Shown piece after piece: positions 17,540-27,171 of a stretch of DNA of 64,000 nt (its first letter is position 1; every line of letters begins with the position of its first letter). The stretch comes from Mucilaginibacter sp. L196 (GTDB lineage: Bacteria; Bacteroidota; Bacteroidia; Sphingobacteriales; Sphingobacteriaceae): assembly GCF_009765905.1 (NCBI RefSeq), contig NZ_LMUO01000009.1, forward strand, positions 756,252 through 820,251. The letters run 5' to 3'. The position numbers and the translations under genes were made by a program. Below the pieces are notes generated by a model. That model searched no databases. It worked only from the letters and a program-made list of their open reading frames with translations, and was not told where the DNA came from.

Positions 17540-18412
17540 CTATTTTTTCAATAGCTCAGCCATTGCAGCACCAATTTCAGCTGGTGATTCAACAACTTTG
17601 ATACCGCATTCGGTCATGATCTTCATTTTCGCGGCCGCAGTATCATCGGCACCGCCAACAATTGCACCTGCATGGCCCATACGACGGCCCGGAGGCGCTG
17701 TTTGCCCTGCGATGAAACCAACTACTGGTTTAGTGCCATTAGCTTTTATCCAACGAGCAGCTTCTGCTTCCATACCGCCACCAATTTCGCCAATCATAAT
17801 GATTCCATGAGTTTCAGGGTCATTCATTAATAATTCAACAGCTTCTTTAGTAGTAGTACCGATGATTGGGTCGCCACCAATACCTATAGCGGTAGTGATG
17901 CCCATTCCGGCTTTAACAACCTGGTCAACCGCCTCGTAAGTAAGCGTACCTGATTTTGAAACCACACCAACGTGACCTTTTTTGAAGATAAAGCCCGGCA
18001 TAATACCAATTTTAGCTTCGTCGGCAGTGATAATGCCCGGGCAGTTTGGCCCGATAAGGCGGGTATCCCTGTCACTGATATATTCTTTTACCATGATCAT
18101 ATCCTTTGTAGGGATACCTTCGGTAATACAAACAATAACTTTAATACCGGCTTCGGCAGCTTCCATAATGGCATCCGCAGCAAAAGCAGGAGGTACAAAT
18201 ATGATAGATACATTGGCGCCTGTTTGGTCAACAGCGTCTTTTACCGTGTTAAAAATTGGTCTGTCAAGGTGGCGTTGTCCGCCTTTACCCGGGGTAACAC
18301 CTCCAACAACCTGCGTACCGTAGGCTATCATTTGCTCAGCATGATAGGTACCTTCTTTACCGGTAAAACCCTGAACAATAATTTTTGAATCTTTGTTTAC
18401 AAGAACACTCAT
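17540..18412 (-). CDS. sucD: Succinate-CoA ligase, alpha subunit
   Basis: A 290-residue protein with the CoA-binding Rossmann domain first ([13 protein letters not shown], residues 10-22) and the ligase domain after. LIGPNCPG and the phosphohistidine loop GHAGAIVGG near residue 246 are intact. With the beta subunit it interconverts succinyl-CoA and succinate in the TCA cycle and makes ATP or GTP. sucC is not adjacent, as is common in Bacteroidetes. It is a single gene. The 214 bases upstream contain a CATTGCGAGG-family inverted repeat. Confidence 0.96.
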   Translation of the reverse strand: MSVLVNKDSKIIVQGFTGKEGTYHAEQMIAYGTQVVGGVTPGKGGQRHLDRPIFNTVKDAVDQTGANVSIIFVPPAFAADAIMEAAEAGIKVIVCITEGIPTKDMIMVKEYISDRDTRLIGPNCPGIITADEAKIGIMPGFIFKKGHVGVVSKSGTLTYEAVDQVVKAGMGITTAIGIGGDPIIGTTTKEAVELLMNDPETHGIIMIGEIGGGMEAEAARWIKANGTKPVVGFIAGQTAPPGRRMGHAGAIVGGADDTAAAKMKIMTECGIKVVESPAEIGAAMAELLKK

Positions 18413-18528
18413 TGCTGTTTTTCTTTTTTAGTAAGCGCAAAGCTAAAATATTTTTGTGCCCTGCGATGCTGTTGGCGTAATTTTTTTGTAAAAGTTTGGT
18501 GAGAGGGTGCTTTGCTTGATCTCAGAAC

Positions 18529-18613
18529 GTCATTGCGAGGAACGAAGCAATCTCTAAGCTATACAAAGCGGCTATGCAAAGTTCGCGATTGCTTCGTACC
18601 TTACAGCAATGAC
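18529..18613. repeat. Dispersed inverted repeat, CATTGCGAGG family
   Basis: Outer arms GTCATTGCGAGGAACGAAGC and the inverse, ending AGCAATGAC, around a variable middle. Further copies lie at 22524-22569, 23459-23553, 29841-29920, 37689-37770 and 51598-51700, all intergenic. Confidence 0.8.
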
Positions 18614-18626
18614 ATGGTGGAGATTG

Positions 18627-19877
18627 CTAATCCAAAACTCCCCCTTCAGGGGGCTGGGGGGTAAACTCCCCCTCGCTCTTCGCCACAACAATTGTAGCAA
18701 TGCCATTACCTATTAAATTGGTAATAGCCCGGGCTTCCGACATAAACCTGTCTATCCCCAATAATATCGCTACACCCTCAATAGGGATGATTTTAATAGC
18801 TGCCAGCGTTGATGTCAATACAATAAAGCCACCACCTGTAACTGCTGCTGCGCCTTTGGAGGTGAGCATCAGTATACCGATAATAACCAGTTGCTGTTCG
18901 ATGCTGAGATCGATATGGAAAACCTGTGCTAAAAATATAACCGCCATCGACATGTAAATAGTCGTGCCATCCAAATTAAAACTGTAGCCGGTAGGGATCA
19001 CCAAACCAACAACCGATTTGGAGCAGCCGTATTTCTCCATCTTCTCTATCATACTGGGCAAGGCCGATTCGGAGGATGAGGTACCTAATACCAGCAGTAT
19101 TTCATCCTTAATATACTTAAGGTAATGCCAAAGGCTGAATTTGTAAATGCGACAAACGATATTCAGCACCACAAAAATAAACAGGAACATGGTAAGGTAA
19201 ACCGCACCTAACAGATGCATCATAGGTTGTAGGGTACTGATGCCATAAGTGCCCACGGTATAAGCCATCCCGCCGAATGCACCGATGGGTGCAAGCCGCA
19301 TAATTAGCTTCATGATGTTGAAGAAGATTTTGGATATTTTATCGATACCAGAAACGATAGATTTACCAGCCTCGCCCATTTTGCTGATGCCATAGCCGAA
19401 AAGTATAGCGAAGAACAACACCTGCAAAATATCACCGGCAGAAAAAGCATTAAATATATTGGATGGTACAATATGGGTTAAAAATTCGCCCCAATGCATA
19501 TCGGCGGCGGCTTTTTCGTATCCGGCTATTTTATCGGCATTGGCTGTTACTGTTGGGTGGTTTATAAAGCCTTCGCCGGGTTTAAGTACATTGGCTACAA
19601 TTAAGCCGATAATAAGGGCAAAGGTAGTCATGATCTCGAAGTACAATATCGCCTTACCGCCAACACGGCCTACTTTTTTCATATCGTCGACGCCTGCAAT
19701 ACCTAATACTATGGTGCAAAAAATGATCGGCACAATCAGCATGGTGATCATGTTGATGAATGTTTTGCTGATGGTTTGTGCAGTAGGGGCAAAGTCTTTA
19801 AAATATGCTCCCACAACAACGCCTAATATAATGGCACTGATTACCTGGAAAGTTAAATTGGATAATAATCGCTTCAT
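18627..19877 (-). CDS. Dicarboxylate/amino acid:cation symporter (DAACS family)
   Basis: A 416-residue inner-membrane transporter when started at MKRLLSNLTF (ATG at 19877); an open extension upstream is not hydrophobic and holds the start of a GTCCGTCCGT repeat. Eight or so helices plus reentrant hairpins are expected; SSSESALPSM and GYSFNLDGTTIYMS are the conserved serine-rich and NLDGT-like motifs that bind substrate and cation. It imports C4-dicarboxylates or acidic amino acids. The last residues, TPQPPEGGVLD, come from a GC-rich repeat overlapping the stop region. Exact substrate not determined. Confidence 0.88.
   Translation of the reverse strand: MKRLLSNLTFQVISAIILGVVVGAYFKDFAPTAQTISKTFINMITMLIVPIIFCTIVLGIAGVDDMKKVGRVGGKAILYFEIMTTFALIIGLIVANVLKPGEGFINHPTVTANADKIAGYEKAAADMHWGEFLTHIVPSNIFNAFSAGDILQVLFFAILFGYGISKMGEAGKSIVSGIDKISKIFFNIMKLIMRLAPIGAFGGMAYTVGTYGISTLQPMMHLLGAVYLTMFLFIFVVLNIVCRIYKFSLWHYLKYIKDEILLVLGTSSSESALPSMIEKMEKYGCSKSVVGLVIPTGYSFNLDGTTIYMSMAVIFLAQVFHIDLSIEQQLVIIGILMLTSKGAAAVTGGGFIVLTSTLAAIKIIPIEGVAILLGIDRFMSEARAITNLIGNGIATIVVAKSEGEFTPQPPEGGVLD
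18637..18672. repeat. GC-rich repeat forming the C-terminus of the symporter
   Basis: ACTCCCCCTTCAGGGGGCTG and following C/T-rich bases form a short hairpin; its translation PQPPEGGV ends the symporter. Related in style, not identical, to repeat A. Confidence 0.6.
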
Positions 19878-20043
19878 AATTGGAAAAACAAGTATAGCGA
19901 ATAAATTGGTTTTTATGATTGTTGTCCGAATGGGTGTCCGTCCGTCCACTTTGACCCTTTCCCCCGAACGGACGGACACCCTCGTCTATCTAAATAAAAA
20001 CTACTAGCCACACTGTGAATGAATCTGTTACTTTTGCGTGTAA

Positions 20044-22464
20044 ATGAATATCGTTATTAAAATTATGGATAAGTGCAGTGTAAGATATATACGTTTGCTA
20101 CGTAAATCCATAGTTGTGCTTTTATGCTTTTACAGCTTCAATGCTTTCGCGCAAACAACATCTACGGATACCGCTACAGCTAAAATTCCTATTGATAGTT
20201 CTCGCTGGTACCAGTTAAATAATGTTAGTAATGGTTTGGGCGGTTTATTTGATGGTAATTTAACTAACACAGTTAATGTTGGTTATGGGTTATTGTTCCC
20301 TAATTTTGATGCATACTACCCGGTACTACCCGGCGAGAAAATAGATATAACCCAAATTGAATTTTACAATTACCAGGGCGGTTTGGGTGCAGCTAACCCG
20401 CTTACAGTATCGGTTATTGATAGTACAGGTGCGCGCATTCCAATAGCTACTTATGTTGGTGGAGGGTACATGCAGTGGGATGGGCCAATCCCCGGTACGC
20501 CGGGCTTTGCGCTTGCAAAACCTATGAATAATATTAAATACATTGTTATTAACGCATGGTATCAATACCCAACCGAAATGGAGTTTTACGGCCATTACAC
20601 TGCGCCACCAACACCTGCGCCGGTAGTTCCTAAAGCTTATCCGTTAAATCAATATTGCGGGATCAATGGTTTTGAGTGGGATTTTGAGGATCCGAATAAT
20701 CCGCTGGTGGTTAGCGCGCTTATGTTAACAGGTATGGAGTCTTTTACGCAATTCAGGCATTATATGGATTGGAATAAACTGGAATCGACCCAGGGTGAAT
20801 ATACTTATGATCCGGTACACAGCGGCGGTTGGAATTATGATGCCCTTTATGCAGCCTGTAAAGCCAACAATATTTTTGTATTGGCTGATTTAAAAGGGCA
20901 GCCCAATTGGCTAATGGCTACCTGGCCAACAAATCAGCAGGATTCGGAAAATGTACCTGTACCTTATGGCAGCGATTTTAGCGATCCAAATTCATATATA
21001 TTACAGGCAAAAGTGGCGTTTCAATATGCGGCGAGGTATGGTGCAAACGGAAGTGTGAGTTCATCATTATTAAGTGTTGACCCAAGTATCAGATGGACGG
21101 ATGACCCGGCAAACGTGGTTAAAAAAGGTACTGCGCTGATACAATATATTGAGTGCGATAATGAGCGTGATAAATGGTGGAAAGGCACTAATGCCTATCA
21201 AACCAGTTATGAATATGCGGCAAATATGTCGGCTTTTTATGATGGGAATATGAATGCCATGGGCCCTGGTGTAGGTGTAAAAAATGCCGATGCTACTATG
21301 CAGGTAGTAATGGGCGGCTTAGCCTCGGCAGATCCATCGTATGTGCAAGGCATGATAGACTGGTGTAAACTACACCGTGGTTATAAAGCTGATGGTACGG
21401 TGAATTTATGCTGGGATGTGATCAATTATCACTTTTATTCTAATAATGGGGTATCAGGTGGGGTAGCAACAACAGGTGTAGCCCCCGAGTTATCAGGCAC
21501 AATGAAAACAGCGCAGGCTTTTGTAAAGATGTCGCACCTTTATGCACATGATATGCCGGTTTGGGTAACAGAATCGGGTTATGATGTTAATTCCGGTAGC
21601 CCGCAAAGGGCACCTGCAATCGGCAGCAAAACAGCCTTGCAGGTTGAGGCGGACTGGATATTGCGTACTTCGATGCTATACGCTCGGGCAGGTGTAGCCA
21701 GGTTGTTTTTTTATGAGGCTTATGACGATAACCCAACAAACCCAATACAATACGGATCATCGGGTTTACTAAATCCGGATTTTTCGCGCAGACCAGCGGC
21801 TAATTATCTTTATGAACTAAATAAACAATTTGGTAATTACTTGTATAAGCAATCCCTAAGCAGCAACCCTATAGTTGATCAATATCAGGACAGCGCCAAG
21901 GTAATGTATGCCCTTGCCATACCTGATCAGGTTGGCCGCACCGCGAGCTACACACTTAATTTGGGAACGGCAGATTCGGCTATAATCTATAGCCCCAGCA
22001 TGACGGGGAATATGATGAGCTCAACTGCTGTAAAGCTCACCGGCGGTAAATTAACTGTTAATGTAACTGAAACACCAACCTTTGTAGTGCCTGTAGGTAT
22101 AGCGTCAGGCGTAGTGCCACCACCGGATACAACAAAAACAACTGTTCCACCATCAAAACCAGATTCAACAGGGACTGACACCTCTACCGTGAAAACACCG
22201 GCTAGCGGCATTGGCCTTTATCCAAATCCCACTTCAAAATATGTAACAGTTGTCTTCAGTAATAATAATTTGAATCCTGTAATTATTAATATTACCGATG
22301 TGGGGATGGGTATTTCATACGCGGTTGCCACCTACCAAAAGCCCGGCAACGATTTCTCCGAAACACTCGATCTCGGCAGACTTCACCGGGGTGTTTGGCT
22401 GGTACAGATAAAACAGCGTGGGAGTAAAACCATCGTTAAAAAGCTAATTAAGACGAGCGATTAG
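20044..22464 (+). CDS. Secreted glycoside hydrolase-like protein with T9SS sorting tail
   Basis: An 806-residue protein. The signal peptide ends FYSFNAFAQ; a start at the second ATG (20065) would also work. Residues 50-190 look like a carbohydrate-binding or discoidin-like region. Residues 205-640 resemble a clan GH-A TIM barrel: YIECDNERDKWW offers the N-E acid/base pair and VWVTESGYD the nucleophile glutamate. A Pro/Thr linker is followed by LYPNPTSKYVTV and a C-terminal T9SS type A sorting domain. It should be exported by the type IX system and anchored or released at the surface. Substrate unknown. Confidence 0.75.
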   Translation: MNIVIKIMDKCSVRYIRLLRKSIVVLLCFYSFNAFAQTTSTDTATAKIPIDSSRWYQLNNVSNGLGGLFDGNLTNTVNVGYGLLFPNFDAYYPVLPGEKIDITQIEFYNYQGGLGAANPLTVSVIDSTGARIPIATYVGGGYMQWDGPIPGTPGFALAKPMNNIKYIVINAWYQYPTEMEFYGHYTAPPTPAPVVPKAYPLNQYCGINGFEWDFEDPNNPLVVSALMLTGMESFTQFRHYMDWNKLESTQGEYTYDPVHSGGWNYDALYAACKANNIFVLADLKGQPNWLMATWPTNQQDSENVPVPYGSDFSDPNSYILQAKVAFQYAARYGANGSVSSSLLSVDPSIRWTDDPANVVKKGTALIQYIECDNERDKWWKGTNAYQTSYEYAANMSAFYDGNMNAMGPGVGVKNADATMQVVMGGLASADPSYVQGMIDWCKLHRGYKADGTVNLCWDVINYHFYSNNGVSGGVATTGVAPELSGTMKTAQAFVKMSHLYAHDMPVWVTESGYDVNSGSPQRAPAIGSKTALQVEADWILRTSMLYARAGVARLFFYEAYDDNPTNPIQYGSSGLLNPDFSRRPAANYLYELNKQFGNYLYKQSLSSNPIVDQYQDSAKVMYALAIPDQVGRTASYTLNLGTADSAIIYSPSMTGNMMSSTAVKLTGGKLTVNVTETPTFVVPVGIASGVVPPPDTTKTTVPPSKPDSTGTDTSTVKTPASGIGLYPNPTSKYVTVVFSNNNLNPVIINITDVGMGISYAVATYQKPGNDFSETLDLGRLHRGVWLVQIKQRGSKTIVKKLIKTSD

Positions 22465-22523
22465 TCCGGCATGTTCGCTTTGTCTATATTAGAGAACGGA
22501 CGGACAGCAGGTCTTTTATATAA

Positions 22524-22569
22524 AAAACAAATCGTCATTGCGAGGTACGAAGCAATGACGATTTGTTTT
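22524..22569. terminator. Bidirectional terminator made from a CATTGCGAGG repeat core
   Basis: 18-bp perfect arms (22524-22541 and 22552-22569) include GTCATTGC/GCAATGAC and end in A and T runs. It separates two convergent genes and shows a dispersed repeat recruited as a terminator. Confidence 0.82.
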
Positions 22570-22588
22570 ATCTTGTTTTAAATAGCTT

Positions 22589-23329
22589 CTATGATCTTGC
22601 ACCACTCACCGCGATGTTTTCGCCGGATACCCATTTGGCATCATCACTCGCTAAAAATACCACTACACGGGCAATTTCAACAGGCTCACCAATTCTGTTA
22701 AACGGGCTTGCAGATGCTAATTTGGCTATCAGTTCATCGCTTTTACCGTTAAGGAAAAGATCGGTAGCGGTTGGGCCGGGTTGTATGGAGTTTACATTGA
22801 TGCCACGGCCTCCAACTTCTTTAGCGAAAATTCTACTAAATTGATCTACCGCCGCTTTGGTTGCCGCGTAGATGCCGTATCCTGCAAAGTTCACCCTCGT
22901 AACTGCGGTTGAGAAGTTTATCACGCTACCACCGTCAGCCAAACGGGTTGCAGCCTGGCGCATGGTATTAAAAGTTCCTTTTACGTTGATGTTGAATTGA
23001 TGATCAAACTCTTCGTCGGTGCATTCGCCTATTGGCTTTACGGTCATTACACCGGCATTGTTTACCAGTATGTCTATCTTACCAAATGCTTCGATGCCAC
23101 TATCGAAAAGGCGGGTAACATCAGCGGTTTTACTTACATCGGCTTGTACGGCAATAGCCTTACCACCGGCAGCGGTGATTGTTGCTACGGTTTCATCGGC
23201 ACCCGCTTTACTGCCCGCATAGTTTACAATTACAGCTGCGCCATTTTTGGAGAGTTCAACAGCTACAGCAGCACCTATTCCTTTTGACGCACCGGTTACC
23301 AGTGCCACTTTATTTGCTAACTTATTCAT
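22589..23329 (-). CDS. SDR-family oxidoreductase
   Basis: A 246-residue classical short-chain dehydrogenase, started at MNKLANKVALVTG (ATG at 23329). TGASKGIG binds the cofactor, NNAGVM lies near residue 90, and the catalytic set is S in NFSTAV, then YGIYAATKAAV for Tyr and Lys. The aromatic tryptophan-containing end KWVSGENIAVSGA is typical. The adenine-side residue pattern NYAGSKAGAD suggests NADPH. It is not FabG-like in the C-terminus; related proteins are annotated as glucose 1-dehydrogenase or 3-ketoacyl reductase. Substrate unknown; no operon partner. Confidence 0.86.
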   Translation of the reverse strand: MNKLANKVALVTGASKGIGAAVAVELSKNGAAVIVNYAGSKAGADETVATITAAGGKAIAVQADVSKTADVTRLFDSGIEAFGKIDILVNNAGVMTVKPIGECTDEEFDHQFNINVKGTFNTMRQAATRLADGGSVINFSTAVTRVNFAGYGIYAATKAAVDQFSRIFAKEVGGRGINVNSIQPGPTATDLFLNGKSDELIAKLASASPFNRIGEPVEIARVVVFLASDDAKWVSGENIAVSGARS

Positions 23330-23458
23330 GGTTGATTTTTTTAACAAAGGTAGATGCGGGCGCGGGCATTGTTGTTGTAAAGTTCAAACAATGTGTTGCG
23401 AAATTCAAATGGGTGCGGGGAGGTGCGAGCGGGGAGAACGTGTGCCGGTTTGCCGAGC

Positions 23459-23553
23459 GTCATTGCGAGGTACGAAGCAATCTCTATACTGTACAGAAAA
23501 AACCTGCAAGGCCGACGTGCCTATGTAGAGATTGCTTCGTACCTCGCAATGAC
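23459..23553. repeat. Dispersed inverted repeat, CATTGCGAGG family
   Basis: GTCATTGCGAGGTACGAAGC at left and its inverse at right, perfectly matched over about 24 bp including AATCTCTA/TAGAGATT. Intergenic. Confidence 0.85.
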
Positions 23554-23611
23554 GTGGTGTAGAATTTCGATATGTAAAGATTCCTTTATATATCAGTAAT
23601 GACGTGAAATA

Positions 23612-24592
23612 TTAGCAGTCCTGATGCTTACAATCTTCTGTAGAAAACTCCGGTTCAAAGGTGCTGTGACTAATGTCCAGATGCTCCAAACGGTGGCGAA
23701 GATCATGTTTGATATTATCGAACGTACTCAAATGCTCCGGGTCAACAACCAGGTGGGCCGTTAGCGCGTTTTCGGTAGTGCTTAATGCCCACACATGCAT
23801 GTGGTGTACATCAATAACACCTTTGGCTTTAAGTAATTCTGTTTTTATTTTATCGAGGTTTAATTCTTTAGGCACCCCGTCCATTTCTAATCGTAAGCTG
23901 TCGTTTAACAAGCTCCAGGTGCCACGTAAAATAATGATCGCTATAAAAATACTCACAATACTATCTAGCATGTAGAAATGCGTAAAGTAGATGATAACAC
24001 CCGAAATTACTACGCCTAAGGATACAATAGCATCCATAGCCATGTGCATATAAGTGCTTTTTATATTCAGGTCGCCATCTTTACCCTTAACAAAAAGGTA
24101 GGCGGTAAAAGCATTAACGCCAATACCTATTAAAGCTACCCAGGTCATAGTACCACCCTCGATAGTTGCAGGGTGTATAAACCTGATCACTGCTTCGTAA
24201 ACAATTACACCTACCGAGGCAAACAGTATAACCGCGTTAAAAAACGATACGATGATGGTTGAACGTTTGTAACCGTAAGTGTATTTATTATTTGAGCTTA
24301 CCTTGGTTAGCTTAAAGGCTAACAATGCCAATGCAAGTGCTGCAACATCGCTCAGGTTGTGGCCTGCATCGGTTAATAATGATAGAGAGTGTATATATAA
24401 ACCCGCTATCACCTCAATAATAACAAAGGCCGAGTTTAAAATGATGCCGATGATAAAGGCAGCATTTAAGTTATCAATTTGGGGTGCGTCGTGATGATGA
24501 TGACCGAATAATCCATGCGAATGATCGTGATCGTGTGAATGGGAGTGATCATGCGAGTGTGAATGATCGTGCGAAGGGGAATGCTCTGACAT
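23612..24592 (-). CDS. Cation diffusion facilitator (CDF) metal exporter
   Basis: A 326-residue membrane protein with a histidine-rich N-terminus (repeats of SHDHSHSHD over residues 1-35) followed by six helices. The zinc sites HNLSDVAALALAL (helix 2) and HMAMDAIVSLG (helix 5) are the HxxxD pairs of the family. The cytoplasmic C-terminal domain includes VIDVHHMHVWALS, the HVW motif. It exports Zn, Cd or Co in exchange for protons and is of the CzcD/ZitB class. It is a single gene with a repeat upstream of its neighbour. Confidence 0.92.
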   Translation of the reverse strand: MSEHSPSHDHSHSHDHSHSHDHDHSHGLFGHHHHDAPQIDNLNAAFIIGIILNSAFVIIEVIAGLYIHSLSLLTDAGHNLSDVAALALALLAFKLTKVSSNNKYTYGYKRSTIIVSFFNAVILFASVGVIVYEAVIRFIHPATIEGGTMTWVALIGIGVNAFTAYLFVKGKDGDLNIKSTYMHMAMDAIVSLGVVISGVIIYFTHFYMLDSIVSIFIAIIILRGTWSLLNDSLRLEMDGVPKELNLDKIKTELLKAKGVIDVHHMHVWALSTTENALTAHLVVDPEHLSTFDNIKHDLRHRLEHLDISHSTFEPEFSTEDCKHQDC

Positions 24593-24656
24593 AGTGCAAA
24601 GTTAGCCAAATTAACAATCCCAAACAATCAAAACATTCGTTGCCAGGTAATAGCGG

Positions 24657-25130
24657 CTACTCATGATGGTAAGGCTCGCCTTTTATAATGGTGAAGGCAC
24701 GATATAATTGCTCAGTGAAAAACAAGCGTACCATCTGGTGCGAAAAAGTCATGCGCGATAGCGATATTTTATCATTAGCCCGTTGGTAAACGGTTTCATC
24801 AAAGCCATAAGGTCCGCCTACAATAAAAATTAAACTTGCTGTCGCGCTGATGTTTTTCTTTTCGAGATAGGCTGCAAATTTCTTAGAGGTGAGTTCCATA
24901 CCATTCTCATCCAATAAAATCACATGGTCGGTAGGCACAATTTTTTTTAAGATCATTTCGGCCTCTTTATTTTTTTGCTGCTCGGGAGTTAGGGCCTTGG
25001 TATTTTTCAGTTCAGGCAGGTTGATTATCTCCAAACGGGTATAATGCTTCAGTCGTTTAACATATTTTTCAATGCCATCTTTCAAATAAGCGTCCTCTGT
25101 TTTGCCAACTGTTAAAAAAGTGATCTTCAT
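24657..25130 (-). CDS. rlmH: 23S rRNA (pseudouridine(1915)-N3)-methyltransferase
   Basis: A 157-residue SPOUT methyltransferase. FIVGGPYGFDETVYQRA forms the trefoil knot glycine loop, LSRMTFSHQMVRLFF and the end EPYHHE are hallmark RlmH sequence. It methylates pseudouridine 1915 in helix 69 of 23S rRNA using SAM. Length and ends match the family. It is divergent from the MutS-like gene with a 66-bp AT-rich spacer. Confidence 0.96.
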   Translation of the reverse strand: MKITFLTVGKTEDAYLKDGIEKYVKRLKHYTRLEIINLPELKNTKALTPEQQKNKEAEMILKKIVPTDHVILLDENGMELTSKKFAAYLEKKNISATASLIFIVGGPYGFDETVYQRANDKISLSRMTFSHQMVRLFFTEQLYRAFTIIKGEPYHHE

Positions 25131-25196
25131 ATCAAAAACAAAATAAACGTTTATTTAAAATATAAGTGCTTATTTAGCTTGATTTTTTAAACGCAA

Positions 25197-27008
25197 ATGG
25201 AACAGGATACTATTAACAACTATAACCTACGCATAACAGCTGCTAATGCAGAAGTAAACAAATATAAAAAGCTGATCAATATCTACTCCTTTTTAAGGCT
25301 GGGATTGATTGGGCTATTGGTCATATCCATTTACCTGGGTAATATGCAAAACAACTTCACCATTATTGCGGTAACGCTTGTGATTGTGCTTTTTGGCTTT
25401 GCCTGGCTGGTATCAAAACAAAGTGGGTTTGAGGACGAAAAGAAATATTTCGAAAACCTGGTAAAGGTGAACGACAACGAAATTAACAGCGTACTGCACC
25501 ACACCAACATGTATGATAACGGTGCCGCATTTAGCAACGATAAACACTTTTACAGCGCTGATCTGGATATTTTTGGCAGTTCATCACTGTATCAGTTCAT
25601 CAACCGCTCGGCAACTACTGCTGGCAACAATAAACTCGGCGAATGGCTGAATGCGCCTTCAGAAAAGAATACGGTTCTATTACGACAAGATGCCGTAAAG
25701 GAAATAGCCTCAAAACCGGATTGGAAGACAGATATGCAGGCACGCCTTTTATTTGCCAACAGCAAGGATGCAATCCAATTGAACATGCTGTTTGCTTACC
25801 TGAAATTACCGCTTGAAATTACCGGCGAAAAATGGCTGGGCATATATATCAAAATTGCCCCCTTGTTATTATCAGCCGCCATTGTAACGAGCATTTATTT
25901 TGCGCCTATAACTTTTGTCGCCATAGGTCTGGGTATTTTTAATTTGTTGATATTAAATTCAAAAGGTGAGCTTATTATGAAGTCGGCGACTATTGCTGAT
26001 AAAATAGGCCAGGTGTTGGCTAATTATGCGGTGGTATTAAAAATAATCGAAGCAGAAAAGTGGCAGTCGCCAAAATGCACCGAGCTCAATCAAAAGCTGA
26101 ATAATGGGCAAACGAATAAAAGTATAGAGGGCTTGGCTAAGCTTATTAACAAGCTCGGATATAACCTCATTATGATAGTTAACTTCGTGTTAAATGTTTT
26201 CTTTTTATGGTCGTTAAAACAGGTTATCGCCATTGAAAACTGGAAACGCGATAATAAACAGGATATTGAAACCGCTTTTGATGTAATAGCCGAATTTGAG
26301 GCATTGATCAGCCTATCATCCGTAGCCATCAATTATCCAAAATGGGGTTTCCCTCAAATAGCTGATGGTGAGGCCTACACCATCATAGCCAAAAATATCG
26401 CCCACCCGCTCATCAGCAATAAATACAGCGTAACCAATAACTACGAGCTGAATGATGCTTTTAAGATAGATATTATCACCGGATCAAACATGGCAGGTAA
26501 AAGTACCTTTTTGCGTACCATCGGTATTAATACCGTATTGGCTTTATCGGGGGCGCCGGTTTGTGGTGATGATATGACCGTATCGGTGATTACCATTGTG
26601 AGTTACATGCGTATTAAGGATTCATTGAACGAAAGCACCTCAACCTTTAAAGCCGAACTCGACCGCCTGCAAATGCTGCTGGCTGCGGTTGAAAACGAGC
26701 ATAAGGTTTTCTTTTTGATAGATGAGATGCTGCGCGGCACTAATTCGGTTGATAAATACCTGGGCTCGAAAGCAGTAATTGAGCAGCTCATCAGCAAAAA
26801 AGGCGTGGGCATGGTTGCCACTCATGATTTGCAGATTGCCGAGTTGGAAAAGAAATACCCGGATTATATCCGCAACTTCTATTTCGATATACAGGTAGTA
26901 AACGGCGAAATGCTATTCGACTACAAAATGAAGCATGGCGAATGCAAAACCTTTAATGCATCGTTATTGCTGAAACAGATAGGTATTGATGTTGATGCGG
27001 TAAATTGA
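25197..27008 (+). CDS. Membrane-associated MutS-like ATPase
   Basis: A 603-residue protein with two hydrophobic helices near residues 28-75 and two more around 215-250, followed by a MutS domain V ATPase. The Walker A motif is TGSNMAGKSTFLRT near residue 430, Walker B is FFLIDEMLRGTNS near 505, and VATHDLQIAEL carries the signature histidine. The DNA mismatch-binding domains I-III of MutS are missing, so it is not a mismatch-repair MutS. Bacteroidetes paralogues of this kind have no known function; the membrane helices suggest an ATPase acting at the inner membrane. Its stop is followed by a hairpin shared with the convergent receptor. Confidence 0.87.
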   Translation: MEQDTINNYNLRITAANAEVNKYKKLINIYSFLRLGLIGLLVISIYLGNMQNNFTIIAVTLVIVLFGFAWLVSKQSGFEDEKKYFENLVKVNDNEINSVLHHTNMYDNGAAFSNDKHFYSADLDIFGSSSLYQFINRSATTAGNNKLGEWLNAPSEKNTVLLRQDAVKEIASKPDWKTDMQARLLFANSKDAIQLNMLFAYLKLPLEITGEKWLGIYIKIAPLLLSAAIVTSIYFAPITFVAIGLGIFNLLILNSKGELIMKSATIADKIGQVLANYAVVLKIIEAEKWQSPKCTELNQKLNNGQTNKSIEGLAKLINKLGYNLIMIVNFVLNVFFLWSLKQVIAIENWKRDNKQDIETAFDVIAEFEALISLSSVAINYPKWGFPQIADGEAYTIIAKNIAHPLISNKYSVTNNYELNDAFKIDIITGSNMAGKSTFLRTIGINTVLALSGAPVCGDDMTVSVITIVSYMRIKDSLNESTSTFKAELDRLQMLLAAVENEHKVFFLIDEMLRGTNSVDKYLGSKAVIEQLISKKGVGMVATHDLQIAELEKKYPDYIRNFYFDIQVVNGEMLFDYKMKHGECKTFNASLLLKQIGIDVDAVN

Positions 27009-27116
27009 TCTTAGAAGCGGGCAAAGCGATAAACTATCGTCATTGAGCGAAGCGTGGCAGTGACGCTTTGTTTTTATATAAAAACAGGATTCAATCGTTT
27101 TTAGACAGATTTCAAC

Positions 27117-27149
27117 AAAAAAAGACCCTCGTAAAACGAGGGCCTTTTT
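27117..27149. terminator. Bidirectional terminator
   Basis: CCCTCG pairs with CGAGGG around TAAAA, between A and T runs, separating the MutS-like gene and the convergent outer-membrane receptor. Confidence 0.85.
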
Positions 27150-27171
27150 GACTTATACAATTGTGGTTTTA

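Noticed and set aside
23179..23562. A plus-strand 127-codon open frame
   Set aside because: It crosses the start of an SDR gene and a CATTGCGAGG repeat; no protein-like pattern.
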